Numbered from the stretch's first letter, positions 51,314 through 61,698 are shown. The stretch: DNA of 64,000 bases from Cyclobacteriaceae bacterium (GCA_019638255.1 JAHBUD010000001.1:3162001-3226000), one strand, 5' to 3'. Program-made: numbers and translations. Notes: a model not told the origin generated them from the letters alone.

Positions 51314-53137
51314 TTAATTTAAATGTTCCAGCTGCTTCTGAACAAACGCCATCAATTCAGAGATGTACGCGCGACTAAAATCAAATCGTATGCCGGCAGC
51401 TTCATATACCTCCGGTATGGATTTCAAATAGCCAAGTTTCAAGGCATTCATATAACCCTGCAAACCTTTTTGCTTGTTGAGCTTATAATTTCGCCATATG
51501 GCTACCGCTCCCAATTGGGCCATTCCATACTCTATATAGTAGAATGGCACCTCATACAAATGCAATTGTTTTTGCCACAAATAATCCTTTGCAGTTTCCT
51601 CACCAGTCCAGTCGGTTAGGGAGTCAGAAAAGCGTTCAACAATTTCATTCCAGCACTGCTTTCTTTCCGCCAACGAATGGCCGGGGTTTTCATAAACCCA
51701 ATGTTGAAATTTATCGATGGTTGCTACCCAGGGTAACGTTTCGATGATATCTTCAAGATGCTCGCGCTTAGCACGCTTTAGAGCTTCAGCATCTGGAAAG
51801 AAAATATCCCAATGATCCATGGAGATAAGCTCCATCGACATAGAGGCAAGCTCGGCTACTTCCGATGGCGTGGATTTAAAATCATTTAACTCCAGTTCGC
51901 GCGTCAAAAAATTATGCACGGCATGTCCACCTTCATGCATAATCGTTACCATATCGCGCAACGTGGAAGTGGCATTCATAAAAATAAACGGCACACCAAT
52001 TTCAGCCAACGGATAATTATATCCTCCCGGTGCTTTGCCCTTACGCGACTCCAGATCCAGGTGCCCCATTTCCTTCATGATGGCAAGGCACTGGCCAAGG
52101 TAGGGATCAATGCGATGAAAACATCCAATCGTTTTTTCAGTCAGATCATTACCATCGTGGAATGCTTTAAGTGGATCTCGCCCTTCCGGATCAACCGCTT
52201 TGTCCCATGGTTTTAGTACATCAACCTTCAGCAGTTCCTTACGCTCCTTTGTTAATACATTCAGCATCGGTACCACTTCAGAAGAAACTGAGTCATGAAA
52301 ATTGAAGCAATCTTGTGGGGTGTAATCAAAACGCCCCATCGCTTTGAACATGTAATCACGAAAGTTGGCAAAGCCTGCATTTACGGCAACCTGGTGGCGC
52401 AAGGTTATTAGGCGGGTGAAGAGTTCATCGAGTGTTTGCTTATCCTGCAGCCTTCTATCGGTGATTTTCCGATACACTTGTTCCCGTTCCACCCGGTCAA
52501 TAGACATCAATTTTACAGTGGCCTGTTGTAAGGTAAGTTCCTTGCCCTCAAGGTCTACCATCATTGCACCGGCAAGCTGGTTGTACTTTTGTTGTTCCAG
52601 GCTGATTTCCGTAAACAACGGGATATTTTCCTCACGAAATAATTCTATTTCTTTCCTCAGGCTACGGATCATAATATCATAGCCGGTTTCTTTTTCCAAT
52701 GATTCAAGGAATTTCGATGCCGCTGCTTTTCGATTAAGCTGATCAGACACCGGGGCAATTTGAGGTTGGATGTTTTCTACAAAGAACTGATAGCTTTTGC
52801 TGTATTCTTCATTCTCTGTAAAGCGGGTCATGTTGATATAGCGCCACGCAAAATCCTCTGCAATAACCGCCTCCAGCTCACTTCTGTCTTTAAACCAGGT
52901 ACGCAAATCGCTTACGGATTCAATAGCCCGAGCCAACAGGTTATTGAACCAAGGCTCAAGCACCGACCAGTCGGTCAGGTTAATTGTATCGGGCAGGAAT
53001 TTACGTTTAGGTCGTTCAATCTTCTCTACAGTATTCATCAGTTCGTGAATTAGTCTAATACCTTGAATAGGTGCAAAAATAGACCGATTTGTGATATTGA
53101 GATCAAAATTGGAATAAAACGAATTTTGAGTATCCAT
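51314..53137 (-). CDS. M3 family oligoendopeptidase
   Basis: The 607-residue zinc peptidase has the HExxH site in TIMHEGGHAVHNF near residue 402, with the third ligand Glu in STPSEVAELASMSMELIS. The long helical N-terminal part is the usual PepF-like lid. It has no signal peptide, so it is cytosolic and cleaves short peptides. The length is normal. It is the only gene in its unit, convergent with nothing and 75 bases after the start of higB. Confidence 0.93.
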   Translation of the reverse strand: MDTQNSFYSNFDLNITNRSIFAPIQGIRLIHELMNTVEKIERPKRKFLPDTINLTDWSVLEPWFNNLLARAIESVSDLRTWFKDRSELEAVIAEDFAWRYINMTRFTENEEYSKSYQFFVENIQPQIAPVSDQLNRKAAASKFLESLEKETGYDIMIRSLRKEIELFREENIPLFTEISLEQQKYNQLAGAMMVDLEGKELTLQQATVKLMSIDRVEREQVYRKITDRRLQDKQTLDELFTRLITLRHQVAVNAGFANFRDYMFKAMGRFDYTPQDCFNFHDSVSSEVVPMLNVLTKERKELLKVDVLKPWDKAVDPEGRDPLKAFHDGNDLTEKTIGCFHRIDPYLGQCLAIMKEMGHLDLESRKGKAPGGYNYPLAEIGVPFIFMNATSTLRDMVTIMHEGGHAVHNFLTRELELNDFKSTPSEVAELASMSMELISMDHWDIFFPDAEALKRAKREHLEDIIETLPWVATIDKFQHWVYENPGHSLAERKQCWNEIVERFSDSLTDWTGEETAKDYLWQKQLHLYEVPFYYIEYGMAQLGAVAIWRNYKLNKQKGLQGYMNALKLGYLKSIPEVYEAAGIRFDFSRAYISELMAFVQKQLEHLN

Positions 53138-53229
53138 TTAAGTCCTAATAATAATTTGACCCTCATTGCGATCCTGACAAAGACGGGAGATTTATCTTAG
53201 TTTTACCTTCAACTTTAAATAAGTAAATC

Positions 53230-54222
53230 ATGCGCACAATCTTCTTCTCCGGAATGCTTCTCCTCCTAGCCATCGGATGTAAACCAGACGAAAAAAATAC
53301 AATAGGTTCGATTGAGCGATTGGATGCAGCCCTGGATGGCATCATAACCACAAATGCCCAGATCGAAATTCTGGCTGAAGGATTTGTTTGGAGTGAAGGG
53401 CCGGTATGGGTAGAAGCTGAAAATATGCTACTGTTTTCCGATGTTCCAAAAAATACAGTTTATAAATGGACAGAAGCCAGCGGCAAACAGGTATACCTCG
53501 CACCTTCTGGTTTTACCGGAACAAAATCAGAAAGCAAGGAACCCGGTTCGAACGGGTTGTTGTTGAACAGCAACGGAAAACTTGTACTTTGCCAACATGG
53601 CGACAGGCGCATGGCTGTTATGAACGCAACACTGGCTGATCCAAAACCAGAGTTCATTACACTGGCTGACCAGTACGATGGCAAAAAGTTCAACAGCCCG
53701 AATGATGCGGCCTTCCGTGGCAATGATCTTTTTTTTACCGATCCACCTTATGGATTACCGCAACAAACCAGCGACCCCACAAAAGAAATCCCATTTCAGG
53801 GAATATATAAAGTAAGTCCAGAAGGAAGTGTAACGCTGATGATTGATTCATTAACCCGGCCAAACGGCATCGCATTTTTTCCGGATAACTCAACTTTCAT
53901 TGTTGCCAACTCCGATCCACAAAAAGCTATATGGTATCGTTATAGCCTGGGTGAAAATGATTCGATCATACATTCATCTGTTTTTTATGATGCAACTGAA
54001 AATACAAAAACAGAAGCCGGTCTGCCCGATGGTTTAAAAATTGATCAGCAAGGAAATGTTTTTGCCACCGGTCCGGGTGGTATATGGATATTCAATGCCG
54101 ATGGTAAGGTGTTAGGCAAAATACAATTACCTGTACCAACGGCTAATTGCGCGCTGTCTAGCGATCAAAAAACATTATACATTACAGCCGATCGTTATTT
54201 GCTTCGTGTAAAGCTTCGATAA
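53230..54222 (+). CDS. SMP-30/gluconolactonase-like lipoprotein
   Basis: The 330-residue product has a lipoprotein signal (SGMLLLLAIGCKPDEK) and a six-bladed propeller. Motifs: EGFVWSEGPVWVEAENMLLFSDVP (calcium-binding Glu), GSNGLLLNSNGKLVLCQHGDRRM, FNSPNDAAFRGNDLFFTDPPYG (Asn/Asp), RPNGIAFFPDNS and GLPDGLKIDQQGNVFATGPGG. It hydrolyses a lactone, e.g. of aldonic acids, in the periplasm. The next gene follows 14 bases behind. Confidence 0.92.
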   Translation: MRTIFFSGMLLLLAIGCKPDEKNTIGSIERLDAALDGIITTNAQIEILAEGFVWSEGPVWVEAENMLLFSDVPKNTVYKWTEASGKQVYLAPSGFTGTKSESKEPGSNGLLLNSNGKLVLCQHGDRRMAVMNATLADPKPEFITLADQYDGKKFNSPNDAAFRGNDLFFTDPPYGLPQQTSDPTKEIPFQGIYKVSPEGSVTLMIDSLTRPNGIAFFPDNSTFIVANSDPQKAIWYRYSLGENDSIIHSSVFYDATENTKTEAGLPDGLKIDQQGNVFATGPGGIWIFNADGKVLGKIQLPVPTANCALSSDQKTLYITADRYLLRVKLR

Positions 54223-54236
54223 ACTGTAGAAAGAAC

Positions 54237-54482
54237 GTGAAACTTTTGATTGACATAATTGGCTGGACTGGTTCAGTAATGGTAATTGCCGCCTATGGGC
54301 TTAACAGTTACCAAAAAATAAAATCCAGCTCCATGCTTTTTCTATTGTTAAATCTTTTCGGAGGATTTTTTCTGATCATTTACTCAGTTTACTATACTGC
54401 GTATGCCAACACCTTTATTAATGTGGTATGGGTAATCATTGCCATACCGGCCATGATTAAGTTGATTCTTAAGAAAAAATGA
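54237..54482 (+). CDS. CBU_0592-like small membrane protein
   Basis: This 81-residue protein has three hydrophobic helices (IIGWTGSVMVIAAYGLNS, SSMLFLLLNLFGGFFLIIYS, TFINVVWVIIAIPAMIKLI). It matches the layout of the CBU_0592 family, of unknown function. The start is GTG. It lies 14 bases behind the SMP-30-like gene and is likely in the same transcript. Confidence 0.8.
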   Translation: MKLLIDIIGWTGSVMVIAAYGLNSYQKIKSSSMLFLLLNLFGGFFLIIYSVYYTAYANTFINVVWVIIAIPAMIKLILKKK

Positions 54483-54522
54483 CCTGAGTATCTAAGGTTA
54501 CAGTTCAAGTCTGGTTTTTAGA

Positions 54523-54609
54523 TTGTCACACCGAGGAACGAGGTATCTCATCTTCAATAACGAAAAACACCATACGCAGCAGGATATGTCTCATAGCTCG
54601 GCATGGCAC
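54523..54609 (+). repeat. REP-like imperfect palindrome (copy B)
   Basis: The left arm TTGTCACACCGAGGAACGAG is matched by a right arm ending in AGCTCGGCATGGCA; nearly all differences between the arms are transitions. It lies between the convergent ends of the CBU_0592-like and M1 peptidase genes, same orientation as copy C. Confidence 0.7.
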
Positions 54610-54623
54610 TAGGGGCAATCCTA

Positions 54624-56504
54624 CTACTGAGCCTTCCACGAATTATTCCTGCCATTAGCATCCCCATTAGTAGGAATAGCTAACTGCACTGCCTGTATTT
54701 TCTTTTTACCGGAATTCACCTTATGATTATAGGTTGATGACGTTTTCCAAACCACAGGACTAATCTCTTGCACTGCTGTAGTGCCATCGGTAAACGTAAC
54801 AGTTATGCTAAATGCCAATGGCCTGCCGCCCAGGTTTTCAACCGTTACAATATTATTCTTCACACCGGTTATCCCAACATCCATATAACCCCAATCGAAA
54901 TACCACTTCTTCCAGAACCAGTTCAAATCCTGTCCGGACACGCGGTTGAAAATAAACATGAAATCATACGGAGTTGGATGTTTGTACTTCCACTCATTTA
55001 TATACGTATGCAGGCATTTTAAAAACATGTCTTTACCCAACAGGTTGTACAATGCGATGTATGAATACGAACCGATGGTGTATGAGTTAATGCCGCTTCC
55101 TTCGGCTACATGCGAGGGTGTCATGATCGGCAGCACGCGCTGTGAACCCAGGTATGGTTGATCCCAATTACCGGAAGGAAAAAGTGACTCAATAAAGTAT
55201 TCGGAGAACGATGCAAAGCCTTCATCCATCCAGGCATATTTCTTTTCGTGAATACCCATCATAAATGGAAAATACATGTGGCACATCTCATGCAATGTCA
55301 ACCCGAGTTGTGCGTCTTTATCGCTTACCTTTTTGCCGATCCATTGCTCAATCATAGCACCCGACATTTCCTCATCATTGGCCATGCCCGGAAACTCCAT
55401 ACCTCCACCCTCCAATCCGTTAAAGATGGTGAAGTGATTGAACGGAAAAGGATATACCGGAAACTTGGTATGAAATACATTCAACGACTCCTGCATGGCC
55501 TCCATCACAGCAGCGAATTCAGTATGTGCTACCGGGTAAGCCGTGTTAATAAAATATTCTCCCATGTTGTCTTTATAGGTGCAGGCATCCCACACAAAAT
55601 GATCACTCAACGCAAAAGCAAAGTCGGGGAAATTTTTGGCGGTGTACTTCCAGGTTTTGTTACCGGATGCTGATTTTCTGAAGTCATCCTCCGTGATAAT
55701 GTTCACTGCCGTGTTACTGGCTTTGGCGCGCGCCAGGCGTTCGCGTACAGTTGCGGAATAAACTTCTTGCGGATTGACAGGAGCAACCGATGCCCAGACC
55801 ATAAAATTATCCGGAACGGTTATTTCAATTTCATAATCCGAGTAATCGTGATAAAACTCAGTAGCGGCATCGTACACAATTCTGTCCCACAGGTCAATAT
55901 CATCCAACACCGCCATTTCAGGATACCAGTAACCTACAAACATGGAGGTGCTGTCAATGGCTCCACTACGCTCAAAACCTTCACCGGGAATTACATAATT
56001 CCAGTTGATTTTAACTTCCATAGATTGCTTTGGTGGCAGCGGCTTTTTCAACCGAATGGTGTAGTTTGTTCCACCGTAAATAACTTCATCGCGGTTCTTT
56101 GTGTCGTAGGATTCACTATCTACCACCAGCTTCTCAATAATTACGCCTTTATGGTTTTCGAGGGTAGTACTTCCACTAAAGAACCCTGCCTTTTTTGATT
56201 CGGGTTTGTAATAATCATGGTAAGTATGAAACGTAGGGTTGCGGATAGTGTCGGGAGTATTGTTGTAGTACCTGATGTTGGCTTCACCTTTTAATAACCT
56301 TGTGTGCGGATCGATGGTGGCTTTGATTTTATATTCGGAGCGATTTTGCCAGTAGGATGATGACACTGACCCATCCCACTTGCGTGTACCAGTCTCATAG
56401 GCTTTTTGAAATTCGATGGGCATATACAAACCACTGGTTTTTGGTTGCGCATACGCGGAATAACCTGTCAGGATAAAAAGAATTAAAATTCGTAGCGATT
56501 TCAT
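54624..56504 (-). CDS. M1 family metallopeptidase
   Basis: The 626-residue protein has a signal peptide (SLRILILFILTGYSAYAQP) and the M1 aminopeptidase signature: zinc site LTLHEMCHMYFP near residue 405 and the third ligand Glu in WMDEGFASFSEYF, 18 residues further. The GAMEN-type motif is GGGMEFPGM. The N-terminal beta part and C-terminal domains are as in the Bacteroidota exported form. It acts in the periplasm or outside on peptide N-termini. Copies B and C of the REP-like repeat flank it. Confidence 0.93.
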   Translation of the reverse strand: MKSLRILILFILTGYSAYAQPKTSGLYMPIEFQKAYETGTRKWDGSVSSSYWQNRSEYKIKATIDPHTRLLKGEANIRYYNNTPDTIRNPTFHTYHDYYKPESKKAGFFSGSTTLENHKGVIIEKLVVDSESYDTKNRDEVIYGGTNYTIRLKKPLPPKQSMEVKINWNYVIPGEGFERSGAIDSTSMFVGYWYPEMAVLDDIDLWDRIVYDAATEFYHDYSDYEIEITVPDNFMVWASVAPVNPQEVYSATVRERLARAKASNTAVNIITEDDFRKSASGNKTWKYTAKNFPDFAFALSDHFVWDACTYKDNMGEYFINTAYPVAHTEFAAVMEAMQESLNVFHTKFPVYPFPFNHFTIFNGLEGGGMEFPGMANDEEMSGAMIEQWIGKKVSDKDAQLGLTLHEMCHMYFPFMMGIHEKKYAWMDEGFASFSEYFIESLFPSGNWDQPYLGSQRVLPIMTPSHVAEGSGINSYTIGSYSYIALYNLLGKDMFLKCLHTYINEWKYKHPTPYDFMFIFNRVSGQDLNWFWKKWYFDWGYMDVGITGVKNNIVTVENLGGRPLAFSITVTFTDGTTAVQEISPVVWKTSSTYNHKVNSGKKKIQAVQLAIPTNGDANGRNNSWKAQ

Positions 56505-56622
56505 GAAATTGATTTTTGGATTGTACGTGTATACGCAGTTAAGCCGGGTAAGGTTAACAACTGGTTTGCAAACATACTCATAAATTATAGAATGAGAATA
56601 GCCTGGCTGTGGACCTACTCAA

Positions 56623-56709
56623 TTGTCACACCGAGGTACGAGGTGTTTCATCCTCAGTAGACAAACACAACTAACGGAGCAGGAGATGCCTCGTGCCTCG
56701 GCATGGCAA
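56623..56709 (+). repeat. REP-like imperfect palindrome (copy C)
   Basis: The left arm TTGTCACACCGAGGTACGAG and a right arm ending in TGCCTCGGCATGGCA pair along about 25 bases, with differences that are almost all transitions. It lies in the 218-base gap between the M1 peptidase start and the stop of the reductase gene. The remainder of that gap shows only AT-rich sequence with a -7-like TATGTTTG (minus, 56569-56576). Confidence 0.7.
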
Positions 56710-56722
56710 AGGTGAATTGACC

Positions 56723-57844
56723 TTACCCAATTTCAATCACTACATCATCCGTCATTGGGTGGCCAACGCAGGTAAGCACATAGCCTTCGTTTCGTTCGGC
56801 TTGCGATAAGCCCTCCTCTTCATCAAGCTTAACAGTGCCGCTCAACGCTTTGCCGCGGCAAGCAGTACATAAACCACTCTGACAAGAGAATGGAAGATCA
56901 ATACCCTGATCAAGTGCCGTTTCGAGAATGGTGCGCTTGGGTTCCACCATAATCTTGTATTCATTACCATCGTAACGGATGGTTACTTCGCGCACTTTGT
57001 TTTCCGAAAATGCTGTTTCCGCTGCAGGCTTTTTAGCTTTATCAATCGTGCCCTGCACAAAACTCTCCTTGAAAATCTTCTCAGCCGGAATGCTGTGCTG
57101 CGCCAATAAGGTTTCAACATTTTTCATCATCCCCTCAGGGCCACACATCAGGTAAGTGGTTTTATCCAATCCCCAGGCGGGGATACGCTCAAACAACTTC
57201 TTCAGCAATTCCGGGTTCAACAAGCCGGAATATCCTTGCCAGTTCATGGGTGCATTGTCGAGTATATGTATTACGTGCAGCCTGCCCTGGTAGTTCGTTT
57301 CCCACTTGGCAAGCTCATCCTTAAAAATTATGCTGTCGATATCGCGGTTGCAATAAATCAGTGAAGCGATACTTTCCGGCTCCTGCGTAAGCACACTCTT
57401 AATATGCGACAACATAGGTGTTATTCCTGATCCCCCAGCAAACATAACCAGGTGGCGCTTCCGGCCTTTCTCAAACTCGGTGGTAAAGTGCCCCATCGGC
57501 TCCATAATCTTCAATGTGTCGCCAGCCTTCACGTTATCGACTAACCAGTTTGATACCAGTCCACTTTCAACACGTTTAACCGTAACGGCCAGGTCAGCAT
57601 CAACAAAAGGTGAAGAACACAACGAGTATGCCCTACGCACTTCCTTATCGTTAATGGCTATAATAAGGGTTAAAAACTGCCCCGATTTATAACTGATCGG
57701 CTGATTTGCTGGTTGCTCAAATACAATAGAAATGGCATCCTTCGTTTCCTGTACGGTTTCCTTCACCTTCAGTTCGAAATAATGCGTGCTGCCCGATGCA
57801 GCTTTTTCCTTCTTCTCGCCTTTTTTAAAAAACCCGAATGCCAT
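56723..57844 (-). CDS. Ferredoxin-NAD(P) reductase-type protein with C-terminal [2Fe-2S] domain
   Basis: The 373-residue protein has an FNR FAD domain (RAYSLCSSPF), an NAD(P) domain (MFAGGSGITPMLSHI, MCGPEGMMKNVE), and a plant-type ferredoxin domain FSCQSGLCTACRG...CVGHP with all four Cys ligands. This is the arrangement of PaaE and similar oxygenase reductases. It passes electrons from NAD(P)H to an oxygenase or ferredoxin. No oxygenase is adjacent; paaABCD is not present in the window. A TATTTTTG -7-like box (57867-57874) lies about 22 bases before the start. Confidence 0.93.
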   Translation of the reverse strand: MAFGFFKKGEKKEKAASGSTHYFELKVKETVQETKDAISIVFEQPANQPISYKSGQFLTLIIAINDKEVRRAYSLCSSPFVDADLAVTVKRVESGLVSNWLVDNVKAGDTLKIMEPMGHFTTEFEKGRKRHLVMFAGGSGITPMLSHIKSVLTQEPESIASLIYCNRDIDSIIFKDELAKWETNYQGRLHVIHILDNAPMNWQGYSGLLNPELLKKLFERIPAWGLDKTTYLMCGPEGMMKNVETLLAQHSIPAEKIFKESFVQGTIDKAKKPAAETAFSENKVREVTIRYDGNEYKIMVEPKRTILETALDQGIDLPFSCQSGLCTACRGKALSGTVKLDEEEGLSQAERNEGYVLTCVGHPMTDDVVIEIG

Positions 57845-57893
57845 ACACAGAAATAAAATTAGAGTTCAAAAATAACGATTACCCGGCAGTGAT

Positions 57894-60164
57894 CTAAATA
57901 TTAAGCCAATACGTGAGTTTAAACACCAACGCCCTGTTTTTGGCTTTGAAATGCTGTGGCAGGTAATTTTCAGTATAAACAACAAAAAAGTCGGATGCTG
58001 GTTTATAGCGCCATTGAAGGCGTGCATTAAGGTTAACGTTATCAGCCAGATTATTGTATTGAACAAACGTAGTGAGGAAAATCTTATCCGTAAAGGTAAG
58101 GTCGAGCCGGGGCCCAATTAGTATCAGATCTTCCTCCCCAAAACCTTCTGGTAACCGCACCGCATTAAAATCATACTGAACGGCTATACTGCCAAACGGC
58201 TGATAGCGGTAATTGAATACACCACCAACACGGTACAACGCTCCATTGTAAAACCCCCCGGCCCTACCTTGAATTGAATAGTTAAACAATTTCCGGCTGT
58301 CTGACTGATAGTTAACCGATACACTACTCCAGGTATAAACATCGCCCTCTCCAAACCGGATGTACCGATCACCATCAATCGGATTAAAGTTGAATGTTAA
58401 TTGCTGATAGGTGTATGTGTAATCAATACCAAAGCCGCTTGTGTTTAGAAAATTAATACGATAGCCGGTACTGAATTCCTTATCAACAACTGTTCCATCG
58501 GGTATACCTACCACATTAACACCAACAGAAGGCCCCATAAGTGCAATGGTTTTACTAGTCGGAAAAAGTGTTGCCGTTCCATTGATAAAACTGCTCCACT
58601 GTCCGGGATAAATCCGCTGACTTGGTACAAAGCCCGCCTCAGCATTATAATTTTTTTGGATGATGGTGTGGCCAGCTACAATTTCGTAGTTGCGCTTAGT
58701 GTAGCGCAGAAACCCGGCACCGGCACTATTATTTCCGCTCAGGTAATTATCGAACGAGGCACTATAAAAAAAACTTCCATACCACCGGTTATCTTCACTT
58801 AACAAATCCAGGTCGACCGTTAAAACGCGGTTACTGTTATTAAGCACCGTAGTGGTGTCGTTATCACTGATTTTTTGCTTCCACAGTTCACGGTTAAAAT
58901 ACTTCAAACTGTCGGCTGGGGTAACACCCAACGAATGCTTATCCACATACAGTACCACCGCGTTCGACTGCTTCCAGAAATTACGTTGCACGGCAGCCAC
59001 TGTGTACAACTGATTAGGCAAGCCTAATGATGTCTTTTCCTTGGTGAGCAAACTCATGGTGTTCACACGCCAGTTCTTATCGATCGATCCGCTAACGCGG
59101 GCACCGTAAACAATTGGTACTTGCTGAATTAACCCCGATGTATCACTGGCAAGCCCTACCCTGCGCGTAAAAAAAGGACGGACATCCGGAAACCCGGCCT
59201 GTTCAATCAAATCATTATTCTCCAGAAAAAATTGCCTTCGTTCGGGAAACCTGAACTCAAAGCGGGTAAGGTTAATCACCTGCCGATCCACTTCAACTTG
59301 TGAAAAATCAGGATTAACAGTAAGGTCGAGATTTAACGATGGCGTAATGGCTACTTTAGCATCAAACCCAACGGCAATATCCTGATTTTTGATGGCAGGG
59401 GTTTCCAACCGATCGGTTGACGACAGACCGGCTACATAAGGAATAATGGAAACATTCATTTGGCTAGGGGGCGGATCATCGACCCATACCAACTTGCCAC
59501 CATACGCAAAAGATGCGGGGATGTATTGAATGGGCGTGGCAATCCAACTGGAAACCAGGTTACGCTTACGGTCCCACCGAAGGAATGTAATGTTCCATTG
59601 CCGTGCACCACTTTTGTAACGAAAACTTTTAAACGGGATGGCCAGTTCGGCAACCCACCGGTCGTCATACCGGGTTACTTTGCTGTACCATTTGTTATCC
59701 CATGTATCGCTATAACTATCACCACTGGTACCCCCGCCAGAGATTAGCCCCTCGCTTTGTACACCACGGGGGGTGATTTGAAAATAGAAACCGTTAAGGT
59801 CATCGTTAAACGGCCCCAGGTAAACCCCCATGTTATCGTTGTTTTCAAAATCAAAATCCCTGCGCAGCGATTGAACAATGTCTTCGGTTGAGTCATCGTA
59901 ACAAACAAATGAGATGTAAAGGTTTTGATCATCGAACGTGAGCCGTGACTCGGTTTGAAAGGCCGCAAAGGTGGTATCCACCGGAAAGTTGAGGTAGAAA
60001 TCTTTGGCTACTGCTGCATTTTTCCAGTCTTCTTCATCGAGTTTCCCATCCAGTACAATGGTGGATGTTGCCTTGCGGATGGGCAATTGCATACCTGGCC
60101 TGTTTTGAGCCAGTGTGGTGAGCCCGATTGAGGACAGCAGAAGCGCGAAAGTAAAAATTCTCAT
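57894..60164 (-). CDS. DUF5916 domain protein with CBM9-like N-terminus
   Basis: The 756-residue protein has a signal peptide (IFTFALLLSSIGLTTLAQN). A CBM9-like fold follows from about residue 30 (STIVLDGKLDEEDWKNA, FDDQNLYISFVCYD), and a DUF5916 beta-barrel-like domain (FFLENNDL, PFFTRRVGL) reaches to a C-terminus ending in aromatic residue pattern YWLNI. The last part shows alternating strands as in an outer-membrane barrel. The function is unknown. It lies 49 bases before the reductase gene. Confidence 0.88.
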   Translation of the reverse strand: MRIFTFALLLSSIGLTTLAQNRPGMQLPIRKATSTIVLDGKLDEEDWKNAAVAKDFYLNFPVDTTFAAFQTESRLTFDDQNLYISFVCYDDSTEDIVQSLRRDFDFENNDNMGVYLGPFNDDLNGFYFQITPRGVQSEGLISGGGTSGDSYSDTWDNKWYSKVTRYDDRWVAELAIPFKSFRYKSGARQWNITFLRWDRKRNLVSSWIATPIQYIPASFAYGGKLVWVDDPPPSQMNVSIIPYVAGLSSTDRLETPAIKNQDIAVGFDAKVAITPSLNLDLTVNPDFSQVEVDRQVINLTRFEFRFPERRQFFLENNDLIEQAGFPDVRPFFTRRVGLASDTSGLIQQVPIVYGARVSGSIDKNWRVNTMSLLTKEKTSLGLPNQLYTVAAVQRNFWKQSNAVVLYVDKHSLGVTPADSLKYFNRELWKQKISDNDTTTVLNNSNRVLTVDLDLLSEDNRWYGSFFYSASFDNYLSGNNSAGAGFLRYTKRNYEIVAGHTIIQKNYNAEAGFVPSQRIYPGQWSSFINGTATLFPTSKTIALMGPSVGVNVVGIPDGTVVDKEFSTGYRINFLNTSGFGIDYTYTYQQLTFNFNPIDGDRYIRFGEGDVYTWSSVSVNYQSDSRKLFNYSIQGRAGGFYNGALYRVGGVFNYRYQPFGSIAVQYDFNAVRLPEGFGEEDLILIGPRLDLTFTDKIFLTTFVQYNNLADNVNLNARLQWRYKPASDFFVVYTENYLPQHFKAKNRALVFKLTYWLNI

Positions 60165-60332
60165 TCAGGGCGCGAAGGTAAAAAGGGATAATCACGTTAA
60201 ACGGAAAGAAGGAGGCAAAGTTTGTTGCAGGGTTCGGGTTGCGAGGTGCAAGTTACGGATTTCAGGTTATGGATGCCGGGAGCGAGGTGGCTGTGCTCAT
60301 TTTTGTTAATTTTATACCCTTAACCACTATAC

Positions 60333-61673
60333 GTGCAACTCAATACACTTACTGCAATTTCGCCCGTGGATGGGCGGTACTTCAACACGGCCTCCGGACT
60401 GGTTCCCTATTTTTCTGAATTTGGTTTGATGCAATACCGTGTGCGTGTGGAGATTGAATACTTCATAGCGCTTACGTATGCCCTGCCTGAGCTATCGGGG
60501 TTTCCGAAAAATCAGGAAGAAGTGCTGCGCAACATCTACCGGAATTTCAGTGAAGCTGATGCCACCGCTATCAAAACCATCGAAAAAACTACCAACCACG
60601 ATGTAAAGGCCGTGGAATATTTCATCAAGCAACAATTCGAATCGCTGAAGCTTGATGCCTATAAAGAGTTCATCCATTTTGGTCTTACCTCGCAAGATAT
60701 CAACAACACCGCCATACCGCTTTCGCTGAAAGAGTTTATGGACCGTGAGTTTTTGCCCCTTCTTCAAAACCTGGTGAGTGAGTTAACGGCCCTTTCGGTT
60801 ACTTGGAAAGATGTGCCCATGCTGGCACGCACCCACGGGCAACCTGCATCGCCCACACGTTTGGGCAAGGAGCTGTACGTTTTTATCGAGCGGATAAACA
60901 AACAACTTGAACTTCTCAAAACCATACCGCACTCGGCCAAGTTTGGTGGTGCCACTGGCAACTTCAATGCACACCACATAGCCTACCCCGATAGTAACTG
61001 GGGGCACTTCGGCAATAACTTTGTAAGCCAACACCTGGGCCTTGTGCGCAGTGAGCCTACCACACAAATTGAGCATTACGATAACCTGGCTGCGCTGTTC
61101 GATAACCTGAAGCGCATCAATACCATATTAATTGATTTCAGCCGGGATGTGTGGCAGTATGTTTCGATGAACTATTTCAAACAAAAAATAAAAGCCGGTG
61201 AGGTGGGCAGTTCGGCCATGCCGCATAAGGTAAACCCAATCGACTTTGAAAATGCCGAAGGCAACCTGGGTTTTGCCAACGCAATTTTCGAACACCTGTC
61301 GGCCAAACTTCCTGTGTCTCGCCTCCAACGCGACCTCACCGACAGCACTGTGTTACGAAATGTGGGCGTGCCGCTGGCACACACCGTTATTGCGTTGCAG
61401 TCGCTGCGAAAGGGTGTTGGAAAACTGGAGCTGAACCAACCCGCGCTTAACGAAGACCTGAACAACAACTGGGCAGTAGTTGCCGAGGCCATACAAACGG
61501 TTTTACGAAAAGAAAATTATCCGAATCCGTATGAGGCATTGAAAGAACTAACCCGGAAAAACGAGCGGATTACACAACAAACGTTTGAAGCATTTATTGA
61601 TGGGTTACACGTGAACGATGCGTTAAAGAAAAAACTGAAGGCTATTACGCCCTTTAACTATACTGGTATTTAG
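60333..61673 (+). CDS. purB: Adenylosuccinate lyase
   Basis: PurB cleaves SAICAR and adenylosuccinate in purine synthesis. The 446-residue protein starts with GTG and carries LTAISPVDGRYFN, TSQDINNTAIPL, ARTHGQPASPT and the signature GSSAMPHKVNPIDFENAEG. The length is normal. Cytosolic tetramer. It is a single gene, 25 bases ahead of the recombinase gene. Confidence 0.97.
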   Translation: MQLNTLTAISPVDGRYFNTASGLVPYFSEFGLMQYRVRVEIEYFIALTYALPELSGFPKNQEEVLRNIYRNFSEADATAIKTIEKTTNHDVKAVEYFIKQQFESLKLDAYKEFIHFGLTSQDINNTAIPLSLKEFMDREFLPLLQNLVSELTALSVTWKDVPMLARTHGQPASPTRLGKELYVFIERINKQLELLKTIPHSAKFGGATGNFNAHHIAYPDSNWGHFGNNFVSQHLGLVRSEPTTQIEHYDNLAALFDNLKRINTILIDFSRDVWQYVSMNYFKQKIKAGEVGSSAMPHKVNPIDFENAEGNLGFANAIFEHLSAKLPVSRLQRDLTDSTVLRNVGVPLAHTVIALQSLRKGVGKLELNQPALNEDLNNNWAVVAEAIQTVLRKENYPNPYEALKELTRKNERITQQTFEAFIDGLHVNDALKKKLKAITPFNYTGI

Positions 61674-61698
61674 GATAGGAATCTTAATTTAAATACTT

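Noticed and set aside
60181..60332. G-rich stretch before purB as a regulatory RNA
   Set aside because: No purine riboswitch-like pairing or strong hairpin was found; it appears as ordinary intergenic sequence.
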